Assembly: GCA_036399175.1 (NCBI GenBank)
Contig: DASWNP010000020.1
Span: forward strand, 1-64,000
DNA length: 64,000 nt
Direction of reading: 5' to 3'
DNA from: DASWNP01 sp036399175
Lineage (GTDB): Bacteria; Acidobacteriota; Blastocatellia; Pyrinomonadales; Pyrinomonadaceae
In this document: positions 18,729-26,643 of the stretch, one piece after another
How positions within the stretch are numbered: position 1 is the first letter of the stretch
Layout of the letters: every line of letters starts with the position of its first letter
Program-made: the position numbers and the translations under genes
Notes under the pieces: model-generated
Told to the model about the DNA's origin: nothing
Seen by the model: the letters and a program-made list of their open reading frames with translations, nothing else
Database searches by the model: none

Positions 18729-19373
18729 ATGCTGATTCTTCCCGACAACGAAGAAGCCTACGAGCGCGCGGCGCAGGTGGTTGCCTCCGGCGGCATCCTC
18801 GCTTTTCGCACAGACACATTCTACGGTCTCGGCGCAGACCCTTTCAACCGAAGCGCCCTCAAACATCTGTTCCAACTCAAGGGCAGAGACGAAGGAAAGC
18901 CGATACTCGTCATCATCAGCGACGCGCTCGTGGTAGAGCGTTTCTTCGCCGCGCGCACCGCCTTGTTTGAAACCGTCAGCGAGCGACACTGGCCGGGCGC
19001 TCTGACGCTCGTCGGCGAAGCGCGCTCGGACGTTCCCGAAGAACTGACCGCCGGGACGAGAAGCATCGGCCTGCGCCTTCCCGACGACGAGCGCGTGCGC
19101 GCGCTCGTGCGCGCCTGCGGCGGCGCGCTCACAGCGACGAGCGCCAATCTCTCGGGCAAGCCGCCCGCGCGAACCGCCGCCGATGTCGCGCGCTCATTCC
19201 CCGAAGGTCTCGCCCTCATCCTCGACGCCGGAGCGACACTCATCGACCGCCCCTCCACCGTCCTCGACGTTCGCCGAGCCACCGCCCGCCTCATCCGCGA
19301 AGGCGTCGTCACAGCCCGGGAGCTACGAAGAACCCTGATAAGTCTGGAATTAAGTCTGGAGTCTGAAGTCTAG
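18729..19373 (+). CDS. tsaC: L-threonylcarbamoyladenylate synthase (214 aa)
   Basis: The YrdC/Sua5 fold is clear: GGILAFRTDTFYGLGADPFN, then LKGRDEGKPILVII (the K-R-x(3)-K-P-like substrate motif), RHWPGALTLV, TSANLSGKPPA and STVLDV. It forms threonylcarbamoyl-AMP from Thr, bicarbonate and ATP for t6A37 of tRNA. It has the single-domain TsaC length, without the Sua5 C-terminal domain. Its last codons (LELSLESEV) are encoded by a tandem heptamer repeat, so the C-terminus has been rewritten by the repeat. Confidence 0.92.
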   Translation: MLILPDNEEAYERAAQVVASGGILAFRTDTFYGLGADPFNRSALKHLFQLKGRDEGKPILVIISDALVVERFFAARTALFETVSERHWPGALTLVGEARSDVPEELTAGTRSIGLRLPDDERVRALVRACGGALTATSANLSGKPPARTAADVARSFPEGLALILDAGATLIDRPSTVLDVRRATARLIREGVVTARELRRTLISLELSLESEV

Positions 19374-19448
19374 AGTCTGGAGTCAAAACCAAAACATCTC
19401 TTGTCTTTGGCTTCAGACTCCAGACTTTAGACTCCAGACTTTAGACTT
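19342..19448. repeat. Low-complexity inverted repeat (heptamer type)
   Basis: Tandem GTCTGGA/GTCTGAA/GTCTAGA units (19342-19384) are mirrored by CAGACTC/CAGACTTTAGACTC units (19411-19448), making a long hairpin. It spans the convergent ends of tsaC and the binding-protein gene: the left arm encodes the TsaC C-terminus and the right arm abuts the other stop codon. A shared bidirectional terminator is likely. Confidence 0.8.
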
Positions 19449-21139
19449 CATTGAGTTACTGTCAGCTTGCGAATGAAGTCCCAGTCGCCGCTCGCGTCGA
19501 TTTGGATATTGCCGACGTTTTTGCGTGCGACGACCATCGTGGCGGGATACCAGAGCGGAAGCATGGGGAGTTCGCGGCTGATGATGTCCTGCGCCTGCGC
19601 GTAGAGGGCTTTGGCTTTGTCGCGCTCGCGGTCGAGCGAAGTGCTGGCGGCTTCGTCGAGGATGCGGTCGAGATCTGGATTTTTGTAGCGGCTGCGATTA
19701 CGACCGGCGCGGGCTTCCGTGGGCACTTCTCTCGTATGGAAGAGGTCGCGCAGGAAGACGGGGTCTTGATTGCCGCCGACCCAGCGCGAGCTGGTCATCT
19801 GAAACTGACCGTTGCGAAGCTGCGCAAGCAGAGAGACGGTCTCCATCGTCTCGATTTCGACGGGCACGCCGATTTGTTTGAGCGAATTCTGGATGACTTG
19901 CGCATACTGCCGCGTGGCCGTGCTGGCCGAAGAGATTTTGAAGTTGATGGGTTTAGGGAAACGCATCTGCGGCCCGTCGCCGTCGGGGTCGCGGTAGCCC
20001 GCTTCGTCGAGAATCCGCTTGGCCTGTTCGAGGTCGAAGGCGTAGCGCTGGCCGGGCGCGAACGCCCACGACTCTTCGGGCAGGATGGAATGAGCGATGC
20101 GCGCCTGGTCGAGCTGCAAATCGCGCACGATGCTCTCGCGGTTGATGGCGTGAGCGATGGCCTGTCGGACGCGCACGTCCTTGAGGGGCTCGGTCTCGAC
20201 GTTGAAGGCGAGATAGACGATGTTCGCGCCGGGGAATTTCTCGACCTTGAGGTTGGCGTCCTGCTCAAGAGCGCGGTAGGAATCGGGCGTCAGATTGGCG
20301 TAGCCGGGTGCGATGTTAACGCGCCCGCTACGCATCTCGGCCTGCAAGGTGTTGGCGTCGATGATGGCGCGTACGCGCAGCTTCTTGATTTGCGGAGCGC
20401 CGCCCCAGTAAGCTTCGTTCGCTTCCAAATCGACCATCTGCTGCGATTCGTCGTAGGCGACGAACTTGAAAGCGCCCGAGCCGACGGGGCTCGTCTTCTG
20501 CCGGTCGGCGCTGCCCTGCGGGATGATGGCGACGGGCACGAGGTTCGTCAAAAGTTGCAGCCAGGGCTTGCCGAGACGCACGACGAGCGTGCGCGGGTCG
20601 GGTGTGTCGATACCTGCGACGTAAGATTGTTTGCCCGCCGCGCCGCCCTCGAAGAAGGTCGCGGCCTTGCCGGAATCGGATGCGAGCAGGGTTTCGAGCG
20701 TATACTTAGCGTCGGCGGAAGTGAGCGGCTTGCCGTCGTGGAAGGTGACGCCGTCGCGCAGCGTGAAGGTGACTGAAAGGCCATCGGGCGTGGTCTGGAT
20801 ATTTTCGGCAAGCTCGCCGACGTACTCGAACTTCTCGTTCTTCCTCACCAGCGTATTGAACATCAACTGGCGCAGTCGCTCGCTCGAAGCGTCCGTGCCG
20901 CGCAGAGGGTCGAGCGTCTCAGGATTGGCGTCTAAGACGGCGACGAACGAATCGCTCTGGGTGCGACAGCCCGCGAAGAAAATCAGTGAGCAGAAAGCCG
21001 TGAGCAGTAAGCAGCAGAAGAAGAGGCTTCGATGAACTGCGCCGAAACTTCTCGAAGCCTGAGCTATCTCTAAATCGACGCCGGACGCACTCGAACTGCT
21101 GACCGCTGATTGCTGATTGCTGACCGCTCCTGTCTTCAT
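19448..21139 (-). CDS. ABC transporter substrate-binding lipoprotein, peptide/nickel family 5 (563 aa)
   Basis: After a lipobox (LIFFAGC, Cys near 57) the protein follows the SBP_bac_5 pattern: LDPLRGTDASSERLRQLMFNTLV, the solute-binding strand VTFHDGKPLTSADAKYTLE, VRQAIAHAINRESIV and a final SLDRERDKAKALYAQAQDIISRELPMLPLWY. It would bind oligopeptides or similar solutes in the periplasm; no permease or ATPase gene is adjacent. The start ATG 21139 overlaps the nagZ stop (ATGA), implying coupled translation. The first 56 residues are encoded by a repeat-derived hairpin (see 20985), which is unusual. Confidence 0.88.
   Translation of the reverse strand: MKTGAVSNQQSAVSSSSASGVDLEIAQASRSFGAVHRSLFFCCLLLTAFCSLIFFAGCRTQSDSFVAVLDANPETLDPLRGTDASSERLRQLMFNTLVRKNEKFEYVGELAENIQTTPDGLSVTFTLRDGVTFHDGKPLTSADAKYTLETLLASDSGKAATFFEGGAAGKQSYVAGIDTPDPRTLVVRLGKPWLQLLTNLVPVAIIPQGSADRQKTSPVGSGAFKFVAYDESQQMVDLEANEAYWGGAPQIKKLRVRAIIDANTLQAEMRSGRVNIAPGYANLTPDSYRALEQDANLKVEKFPGANIVYLAFNVETEPLKDVRVRQAIAHAINRESIVRDLQLDQARIAHSILPEESWAFAPGQRYAFDLEQAKRILDEAGYRDPDGDGPQMRFPKPINFKISSASTATRQYAQVIQNSLKQIGVPVEIETMETVSLLAQLRNGQFQMTSSRWVGGNQDPVFLRDLFHTREVPTEARAGRNRSRYKNPDLDRILDEAASTSLDRERDKAKALYAQAQDIISRELPMLPLWYPATMVVARKNVGNIQIDASGDWDFIRKLTVTQ
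20985..21127. repeat. Repeat-derived hairpin inside a coding 5' end
   Basis: GTGAGCAG/GTAAGCAGCAG units (20985-21029) are mirrored by CTGCTGACCGCTGATTGCTG (from about 21097). An inner pair AGGCTTCGA and TCGAAGCCT (21024 and 21052) extends the stem. Unlike the other hairpins of this type in the window, it lies inside a gene and encodes the N-terminus of the binding protein. Confidence 0.65.
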
Positions 21140-22281
21140 AATTTGTCTCCGTAAGTGTAGTTGAGCTTTCGGTTGAGCGCGGCCACTTCATCGGAGAGAT
21201 GCCTGAAGCGGGCAACGTCGAAAGGGAGAGGCGTTTGAGTGAGCGCCTTGTAGTCGCCGATGCGACGAAGCGAGGCGTCGATTCGCTCCTCGGAGAGTTC
21301 GCCGTTTCGGGCTGCGCGCAGCAGCGCTTCGTAGCCGCGCCGAATCAGGTCGGGGCGGGCGCAGATGAGCAGCATGTCTTCGCCCGCCTGAACGGCGCGA
21401 AGCACCGCGTCTTCAATCTCGCAATGTTTGGCGATAGCTCCCATCTCCAGGTCGTCCGTTAAGACGAGGCCGCCGAAGCCGAGTTCTTCTCGCAAGAGCC
21501 GCGTCACAATCTCGTGATTGATGGAGGCGGGGACGAGGCGGCCTCCCGCCGTGCCTCGATGAATGTCTATGTTCGGGAAGCCGCCGTGACTGACCATCAC
21601 GGCGCGCACCATGTTGTCTTCGCGCTGAAAAAGCTCGATGTAGGGCGCGAGGTCTTGGGCGATGAGGTCGTCGTGCGAAAGCTCGATGACGGCCATCTCC
21701 TCGTGCGTATCGACCTCGCCCGCGCCGATGCCGGGAAAATGCTTGGCGCACCCCAGAAGCCCCGTGCCCTGCAAGCCGCGCAGGTAGACCATCGTATAGC
21801 CGAGGACTTCGCCGGGCGAGCGGCCGAACGAGCGCGAATAGAGACCGTTGGAGAGCAGATCGCGGTCGTCGGTCATAATCGAGAGGACGGGCGCGAAGTT
21901 CATGTTGAAGCCGAGCAGCCGGAGTATCTCGCCCGTGATGCGGCCGAGGGCGCGCGCGGCGGCGAGGTCGCCGTGCTGTCGAATCTTGCGCGCGGCGGGC
22001 ATCGGCGTGCAGATTTTCCGCAGTCGGTCAACGAGTCCGCCCTCCTGGTCGATGCCGAAGAGCGGCTCGACGGGAAGCGCCTCGCGCACGCCGTCGAGCA
22101 GCCCGCGCAACTGCTCAGGCGCGGCGACGTTGCGCCCGAAGATGATGATACCGCCGGGATTCACCTGCTCGACGAGCGAGCGCGCCTCCGAGTCAAACTC
22201 CGTGCCCGGCAATCCGATGTAGAGAAGCTGTCCGATTTTCTGTTCGAGCGGAAGCGACAAAAGATTTTCGGAATGGGTCAT
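21136..22281 (-). CDS. nagZ: Beta-N-acetylhexosaminidase, GH3 (381 aa)
   Basis: A GH3 single-domain enzyme: PGGIIIFGRNV, LFGIDQEGGLVDRLR, AKHFPGIGAGEVDTHEEM and GFGGLVLTDDLEMGAI, whose Asp-Asp is the catalytic nucleophile region of NagZ. The KHFPG-H-G-x-D-S-H motif of NagZ is degenerate here (Ile for His, Thr for Ser), but the following Asp-x-His is kept. No signal peptide is seen, so it acts in the cytoplasm, removing GlcNAc from muropeptides during wall recycling. A NamZ-like MurNAc hydrolase fusion occurs at 60569. The gene is coupled to the binding protein downstream. Confidence 0.88.
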   Translation of the reverse strand: MTHSENLLSLPLEQKIGQLLYIGLPGTEFDSEARSLVEQVNPGGIIIFGRNVAAPEQLRGLLDGVREALPVEPLFGIDQEGGLVDRLRKICTPMPAARKIRQHGDLAAARALGRITGEILRLLGFNMNFAPVLSIMTDDRDLLSNGLYSRSFGRSPGEVLGYTMVYLRGLQGTGLLGCAKHFPGIGAGEVDTHEEMAVIELSHDDLIAQDLAPYIELFQREDNMVRAVMVSHGGFPNIDIHRGTAGGRLVPASINHEIVTRLLREELGFGGLVLTDDLEMGAIAKHCEIEDAVLRAVQAGEDMLLICARPDLIRRGYEALLRAARNGELSEERIDASLRRIGDYKALTQTPLPFDVARFRHLSDEVAALNRKLNYTYGDKL

Positions 22282-22341
22282 GTAAAGATGTGAACCGTTT
22301 GATGCCAGCGTTAAAAACGAGTACGGCTAGAAAACCAATTC

Positions 22342-22461
22342 AAACAGGGATGGACAGGATAGACAGGATAAAGGCACAGAACAGAAGTGATAAATCAAAT
22401 CAGAATTAGCTTCCGCTTCCTTTGCCTTTCTTTCATCCTGCCTATCCTGCCCATCCTTGTT
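22342..22461. repeat. Low-complexity inverted repeat (decamer type)
   Basis: The left arm contains GGATGGACAGGATAGACAGG and the right arm CATCCTGCCTATCCTGCCCA, near-perfect complements separated by about 50 bases. It fills most of the space between mutS and nagZ, both on the minus strand, and could end the mutS transcript. Confidence 0.8.
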
Positions 22462-22481
22462 AATTTCTCCGCTTCATCTGC

Positions 22482-25328
22482 TCAGACGATGCGTTTGCGA
22501 ACGTTGACGAGGAGTTGCCGCGCTTCTTCTGCTGAGAGGGTTTCTACATCAACGCTGCGAAGCTCGTCAAGCAGACTTTGATTGACGGCATCGAAGAGCG
22601 TCGCCTCGGCGGCCAGAGCGCGGCTTCGCGCCCGACCCGCCGCGCGCCTGAGAGCCTGATTGCCGTTCTCATCTTCTAAAGCGCGCGGCTCGTGCAGCGC
22701 GGCGGTCGTCGCCGTCGCCGCTTGCGCGCTCAAAGCCTTCGAGGCCGCGCCCACTCCTTCGGCGAAGACATCCAGCTCGTAACGCTCAAGCCGCGCCAGA
22801 ACATCGCGCGCGCGCGCCAGCACCGTCCGGGGCAGACCCGCCAGCCGCGCCACCTCGATACCGTAAGATTTCGACGCACGTCCGCGCTCAAGACGATAGA
22901 GGAAGATAACTTCGCCTTCGCGCTCGGCGACGCGTATCTGGTAGTTCTGCGCTCCGGCGAGACGCTCGGCCAGCTCGGTCAATTCGTGATAGTGAGTGGC
23001 GAAGAGAGTCTTGGCGGCGTGCTCGGGCGAATCGTGCAGGTGTTCGGCGACAGCCCATGCGATGGAGAGGCCGTCAAAGGTGGCCGTGCCGCGACCGATT
23101 TCGTCGAGCAGCACGAGCGAGCGCGGAGTCGCCCCGTGCAGGATGGAGGCCATCTCGGTCATCTCGACCATGAAGGTCGAACGCCCTCCGGCGAGGTCGT
23201 CGGTCGCGCCGATGCGCGTCCAGATGCGGTCGAGGATAGGCAGACGCGCGCTCTCGGCGGGCACGAACGAGCCCATCTGCGCGAGCAGGCAGATGAGCGC
23301 CGCCTGCCGGAGGATGGTCGATTTGCCGCCCATGTTGGGGCCGGTGATGATGAGCAGACGGTCGGTCGAATTGTTCATGGAGAGGTCGTTCGGGATGAAC
23401 GGCGCTTCGCTGAAGGCTTCGATGACGGGATGACGACCGGCGGTAATCTCAATCTCGTCGCCGTCGTGAAGCTCTGGGCGGACGTAGCGGCGACGAACGG
23501 CGGTCTGCGCGAGCGCGGCCAAAACGTCGAGCGTCGAGAGCGCGCGAGCCGTCGATTGAAGCCGACGCGTCTCGGCTGCGACAAGGGCTCGCACCTCGTT
23601 AAAAAGCGTCGTCTCAAGCTCAAGGATGCGCCCCTCAGCGCCGAGTACGCGCTGCTCCCAGCTTTTCAGCTCGGGCGTGGTGAAGCGCTCGGCGTTGGCG
23701 AGCGTCTGCCTCCGCTCGTAGTCTGCGGGCACGCGCGCGGCGCTCGCCTTCGAGACCTCCATGAAATAACCGAAGACGTTGTTATAGCGCACGCGCAGAG
23801 TCGAGATGCCGGAGCGCGAACGCTCACGCGCTTCAATCGCGGCGATGGTCTGCTTGCCGTCGCGCAAGACCGAGCGAAGCTCGTCCAGCTCCGAAGAGTA
23901 GCCGTCGCGGATGACGCCGCCGTCGGCAAATTGGATAGGCGGCTCGTCGCTGATGGCACGCGCGAGCAGCTCGACAACATCCGGCATCGCGTCTGCATTT
24001 TCGCGCAGCACTTGCAGCAAAGACGAGCGAGAGTCCGATAACGTCTCTTGAATGGAAGGTACTTGTTCGAGCGAGCGGCGGAGGGCGGCGAGGTCGCGCG
24101 CGCCCGCCGTGCCCATGTTGATGCGGCCGGTGAGGCGTTCGAGGTCGGCTACTTCGCGCAGCGCCGCCTGCAAGCGGTCGCGCTTCATCTGAGAGCCGAA
24201 GAGGTCTTCGATTGCCGCCAGCCGCGCTTCAATCTCGCCGCGACGAACCGAGGGGCGCAGCATCCACGCGCGCAGGAGTCGCGCGCCCATCCCCGTCGCG
24301 GTCGTGTCGATGACGCCGAGCAGAGAGTGTGCGCGCCCCGCGTTGTTTTGCGCTTCGGTCAGCTCCAGATTACGAACCGTCACGGCGTCGAGCACGAGAT
24401 GGTCTTGCGCCTCGAAATAGCTGATGCCTGTGACGTGCGCGGCGCTCTCGCGCTGCGTCTCGCGCGCGTAGCGCAGGCACGCGCCCGCCGCGCTGACGGC
24501 CTCCGTCTTCTCCCCCAGCCCGAAGCCTTCTAAGGTGCGGACGCGAAACTGTTCGAGCAGAAGCGACGCGCAGGCCAGCGGCTCCCAGAGCCAATCGTCG
24601 AGCGGAGAGAGAGCGATTGAGCCTGCGCCCGACGCCGACGCTGCGTGCTCGGCGGGCATGATGCGCGCGATTGGCTGAGAACTGCTCGTGCTCTCCTTCG
24701 CGCTCTCCGTGCCTCCCGCTTCCGCTCGCGGCACGCTTCGCGGCGACTGCCCCGCGTAAGCTTCTCTGACAAGCTGCGCGAGCGATTCGGGGAAGAGCAA
24801 CTCGCGCGGAGCATAGGATTCGATGTCGGCGCGGATGCGCGTCCATGCGTCTGCGCCGCTCGCTTCGGTGGCGCGAAACTCTCCGGTCGAAAGGTCTAGG
24901 AAGGCTGCGCCGAAGCTTTCGCCCGCGCCGCACACGGCCGCCAAGTAGAGGCTCTCTCCGGCTTCGACGAGCTGCGGGTCAATCGCCGTGCCCGGCGTAA
25001 TGACGCGAACCACCTCGCGCCTAACGAGCTTCTTCGTCTTCGTAGGGTCTTCGGTCTGCTCGCAGATGGCGACGCGGAAGCCTTTGCGTATGAGGCGCGC
25101 GATGTAGCCGGAGACGGAATGATGCGGCACGCCGCACATCGGGATGGCCGCGCCGCGCTCCTTGTGCCTGGCCGTCAGGGTAATCTCAAGCTCGCGCGCG
25201 CCCGTGACGGCATCGTCGTAGAAAAGCTCGTAGAAGTCGCCAAGACGAAAAAAGAGAAGCGTGCCCGGATACTGCCGCTTCATCTCGTGATACTGGCGCA
25301 GCATGGGTGTGAGAGTATTAGTGGTCAT
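22482..25328 (-). CDS. mutS: DNA mismatch repair ATPase MutS (948 aa)
   Basis: All MutS domains are present. The N-terminal mismatch-binding domain starts with TPMLRQYHEMKRQYPGTLLFFRLGDFYELF, including the Phe-Tyr-Glu wedge region (GDFYELF). The Walker A is GPNMGGKST near residue 661, followed by DEIGRGTATFDGLSIAWAVAEHL and THYHEL. It is about 95 residues longer than E. coli MutS, mostly in a C-terminal extension ending in LFDAVNQSLLDELRSVDVETL, which resembles the usual clamp-binding tail. ATG 25328 begins close to the conserved start; GTG 25355 is an alternative, and neither has a clear ribosome-binding site. Confidence 0.96.
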   Translation of the reverse strand: MTTNTLTPMLRQYHEMKRQYPGTLLFFRLGDFYELFYDDAVTGARELEITLTARHKERGAAIPMCGVPHHSVSGYIARLIRKGFRVAICEQTEDPTKTKKLVRREVVRVITPGTAIDPQLVEAGESLYLAAVCGAGESFGAAFLDLSTGEFRATEASGADAWTRIRADIESYAPRELLFPESLAQLVREAYAGQSPRSVPRAEAGGTESAKESTSSSQPIARIMPAEHAASASGAGSIALSPLDDWLWEPLACASLLLEQFRVRTLEGFGLGEKTEAVSAAGACLRYARETQRESAAHVTGISYFEAQDHLVLDAVTVRNLELTEAQNNAGRAHSLLGVIDTTATGMGARLLRAWMLRPSVRRGEIEARLAAIEDLFGSQMKRDRLQAALREVADLERLTGRINMGTAGARDLAALRRSLEQVPSIQETLSDSRSSLLQVLRENADAMPDVVELLARAISDEPPIQFADGGVIRDGYSSELDELRSVLRDGKQTIAAIEARERSRSGISTLRVRYNNVFGYFMEVSKASAARVPADYERRQTLANAERFTTPELKSWEQRVLGAEGRILELETTLFNEVRALVAAETRRLQSTARALSTLDVLAALAQTAVRRRYVRPELHDGDEIEITAGRHPVIEAFSEAPFIPNDLSMNNSTDRLLIITGPNMGGKSTILRQAALICLLAQMGSFVPAESARLPILDRIWTRIGATDDLAGGRSTFMVEMTEMASILHGATPRSLVLLDEIGRGTATFDGLSIAWAVAEHLHDSPEHAAKTLFATHYHELTELAERLAGAQNYQIRVAEREGEVIFLYRLERGRASKSYGIEVARLAGLPRTVLARARDVLARLERYELDVFAEGVGAASKALSAQAATATTAALHEPRALEDENGNQALRRAAGRARSRALAAEATLFDAVNQSLLDELRSVDVETLSAEEARQLLVNVRKRIV

Positions 25329-25423
25329 ATCGAACGGTTTCTGACGCGATCTCACCGAGACGGCAGGTATGAGGAAGCATAACCCCTGAGCCGGGCGTGA
25401 GGCAAACGGTCGGCTCTGAATTA

Positions 25424-25454
25424 AGGCCGGGCGTCAGACCCCCGGCCTCTTTTG
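25424..25454. terminator. Intrinsic hairpin between mutS and an unknown gene
   Basis: AGGCCGGG (25424-25431) pairs with CCCGGCCT (25441-25448), followed on the plus strand by CTTTTG. On the minus strand the tail is TTAATTC. It could end the 25892-25488 transcript. Confidence 0.5.
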
Positions 25455-25487
25455 CTATTGCGGCGGAGTTGGGAGATGAGAATTTTT

Positions 25488-25892
25488 CTACTCGAACAGG
25501 TTCTTGGTTTGATCGTTAAACCACTTGTCGGCGGTGTCTCTGGGGTTTCTGAGCATCCTCCATGCGTCTCCGACGCTGTTCACTATTTTGCTGTAGTCGG
25601 ACATATTTTCGACGCAGAGATAGGTGACAGTGGCGTTGGCCGAAGTCGGGTAAGGGACGATATAGTGCCGTCCTTCTCTATCGACTTTGTGGACGAAAGT
25701 TGCGCTCGGTTGACTGGAAAAGGCGAAGGTGGAGCCGACTGGAACTTTCTCGATAATGTCGGCGGAGACATAGCTGATGAACCTGCGCGCATCCTCTGCA
25801 TGGCTATCAGTGAAGGCACTTCCGACGAACATCCGCACCGCCGCAAAACCGCTGTTGACGATAATGGTTTCTTCTTGATCAAGGTTCGGCAT
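25488..25892 (-). CDS. Hypothetical protein (134 aa)
   Basis: I do not recognise the family. The protein is mixed alpha/beta and soluble. It has a central segment ADIIEKVPVGSTFAF and later HYIVPYPTSANATVTYLCVENMSDYSK. ATG 25892 is preceded by AGGGGA at 6 bases, better than the in-frame start 42 bases upstream. It stands alone between mutS and a membrane-protein gene on the other strand. Confidence 0.6.
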   Translation of the reverse strand: MPNLDQEETIIVNSGFAAVRMFVGSAFTDSHAEDARRFISYVSADIIEKVPVGSTFAFSSQPSATFVHKVDREGRHYIVPYPTSANATVTYLCVENMSDYSKIVNSVGDAWRMLRNPRDTADKWFNDQTKNLFE

Positions 25893-26099
25893 AAAGTTTC
25901 CCCTGGCTGGAAGAGGTCTGGAAAAGCGGCACATTATTCGTTGCTGGCGGCGGGCGTGTCAACTGAAGTCGAAGGAAACTCAGGGGTGCTTGCGCCGCTA
26001 TTTGACCGTTCCGAAAGGTGAGCAGCGCTACGGCTTGTTTGTGAGAGGGCGTGAAACTATTATTGGGGCGGGCACGGCCTGACATCAAGGGGAACTGAT

Positions 26100-26534
26100 A
26101 TGACTCTTCAGCTACAAATCATCACGCTCTTCCTGCTCGCCATCCCCATCGCGTGCATCGCCTGGACGGTGACGCACGAGGAGGTCTTCCGTGAGCCGAG
26201 GGAGTACTGCGTCGCACAGAGCAAGAACTGCCGTCGCTGGTATCAACGCAAATTCTTCTACCTGTTCACCTGCGAATACTGCTTCAGCCATTACGTGACC
26301 GCCTTCTTTCTCGTCATCACAAACTATAAGCTGCTCTTCGACGACTGGCGCGGCTATCTCGTCGGCGGCTTCGCGCTCGTCTGGGTGGCAAACCAGTACA
26401 TGAGCCTCTACAACCGTCTGCGGCTCGACATCAAGAGCGAGCGCATCACGTCGGAGATAAAGGAGAGCGTCAAGGAGAGCGTGGTGAACGGTCGTGATGA
26501 AGAGTTGAAGCGACACGTCGCGGGCAGGATTTGA
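26100..26534 (+). CDS. Small membrane protein of unknown function (144 aa)
   Basis: An N-terminal membrane helix (LQIITLFLLAIPIACIAWTV) is followed by a Cys-containing segment reading FTCEYCFSHYVTAFFLVIT, a second helix pair, and a charged C-terminal helix. The Cys-x2-Cys could bind a metal. AAGGGGAACTGAT precedes the ATG. Function is not known to me. Confidence 0.65.
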   Translation: MTLQLQIITLFLLAIPIACIAWTVTHEEVFREPREYCVAQSKNCRRWYQRKFFYLFTCEYCFSHYVTAFFLVITNYKLLFDDWRGYLVGGFALVWVANQYMSLYNRLRLDIKSERITSEIKESVKESVVNGRDEELKRHVAGRI

Positions 26535-26643
26535 ATGTGCGCGCGTCGAATCTCGACGTGTCAGTTAAAAAAACCGGCGGTCTAATGAAAGCCTGGTTGC
26601 TCGACGAATGCCCGACTTGAAGTAGTAAGGCTTAGCGCCCGGG

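Noticed and set aside
18582..18989. N-terminal extension of the cupin gene to 18989
   Set aside because: It overlaps the start and promoter region of tsaC on the other strand, and the added residues do not extend the cupin fold; the ATG at 18581 has a ribosome-binding site.
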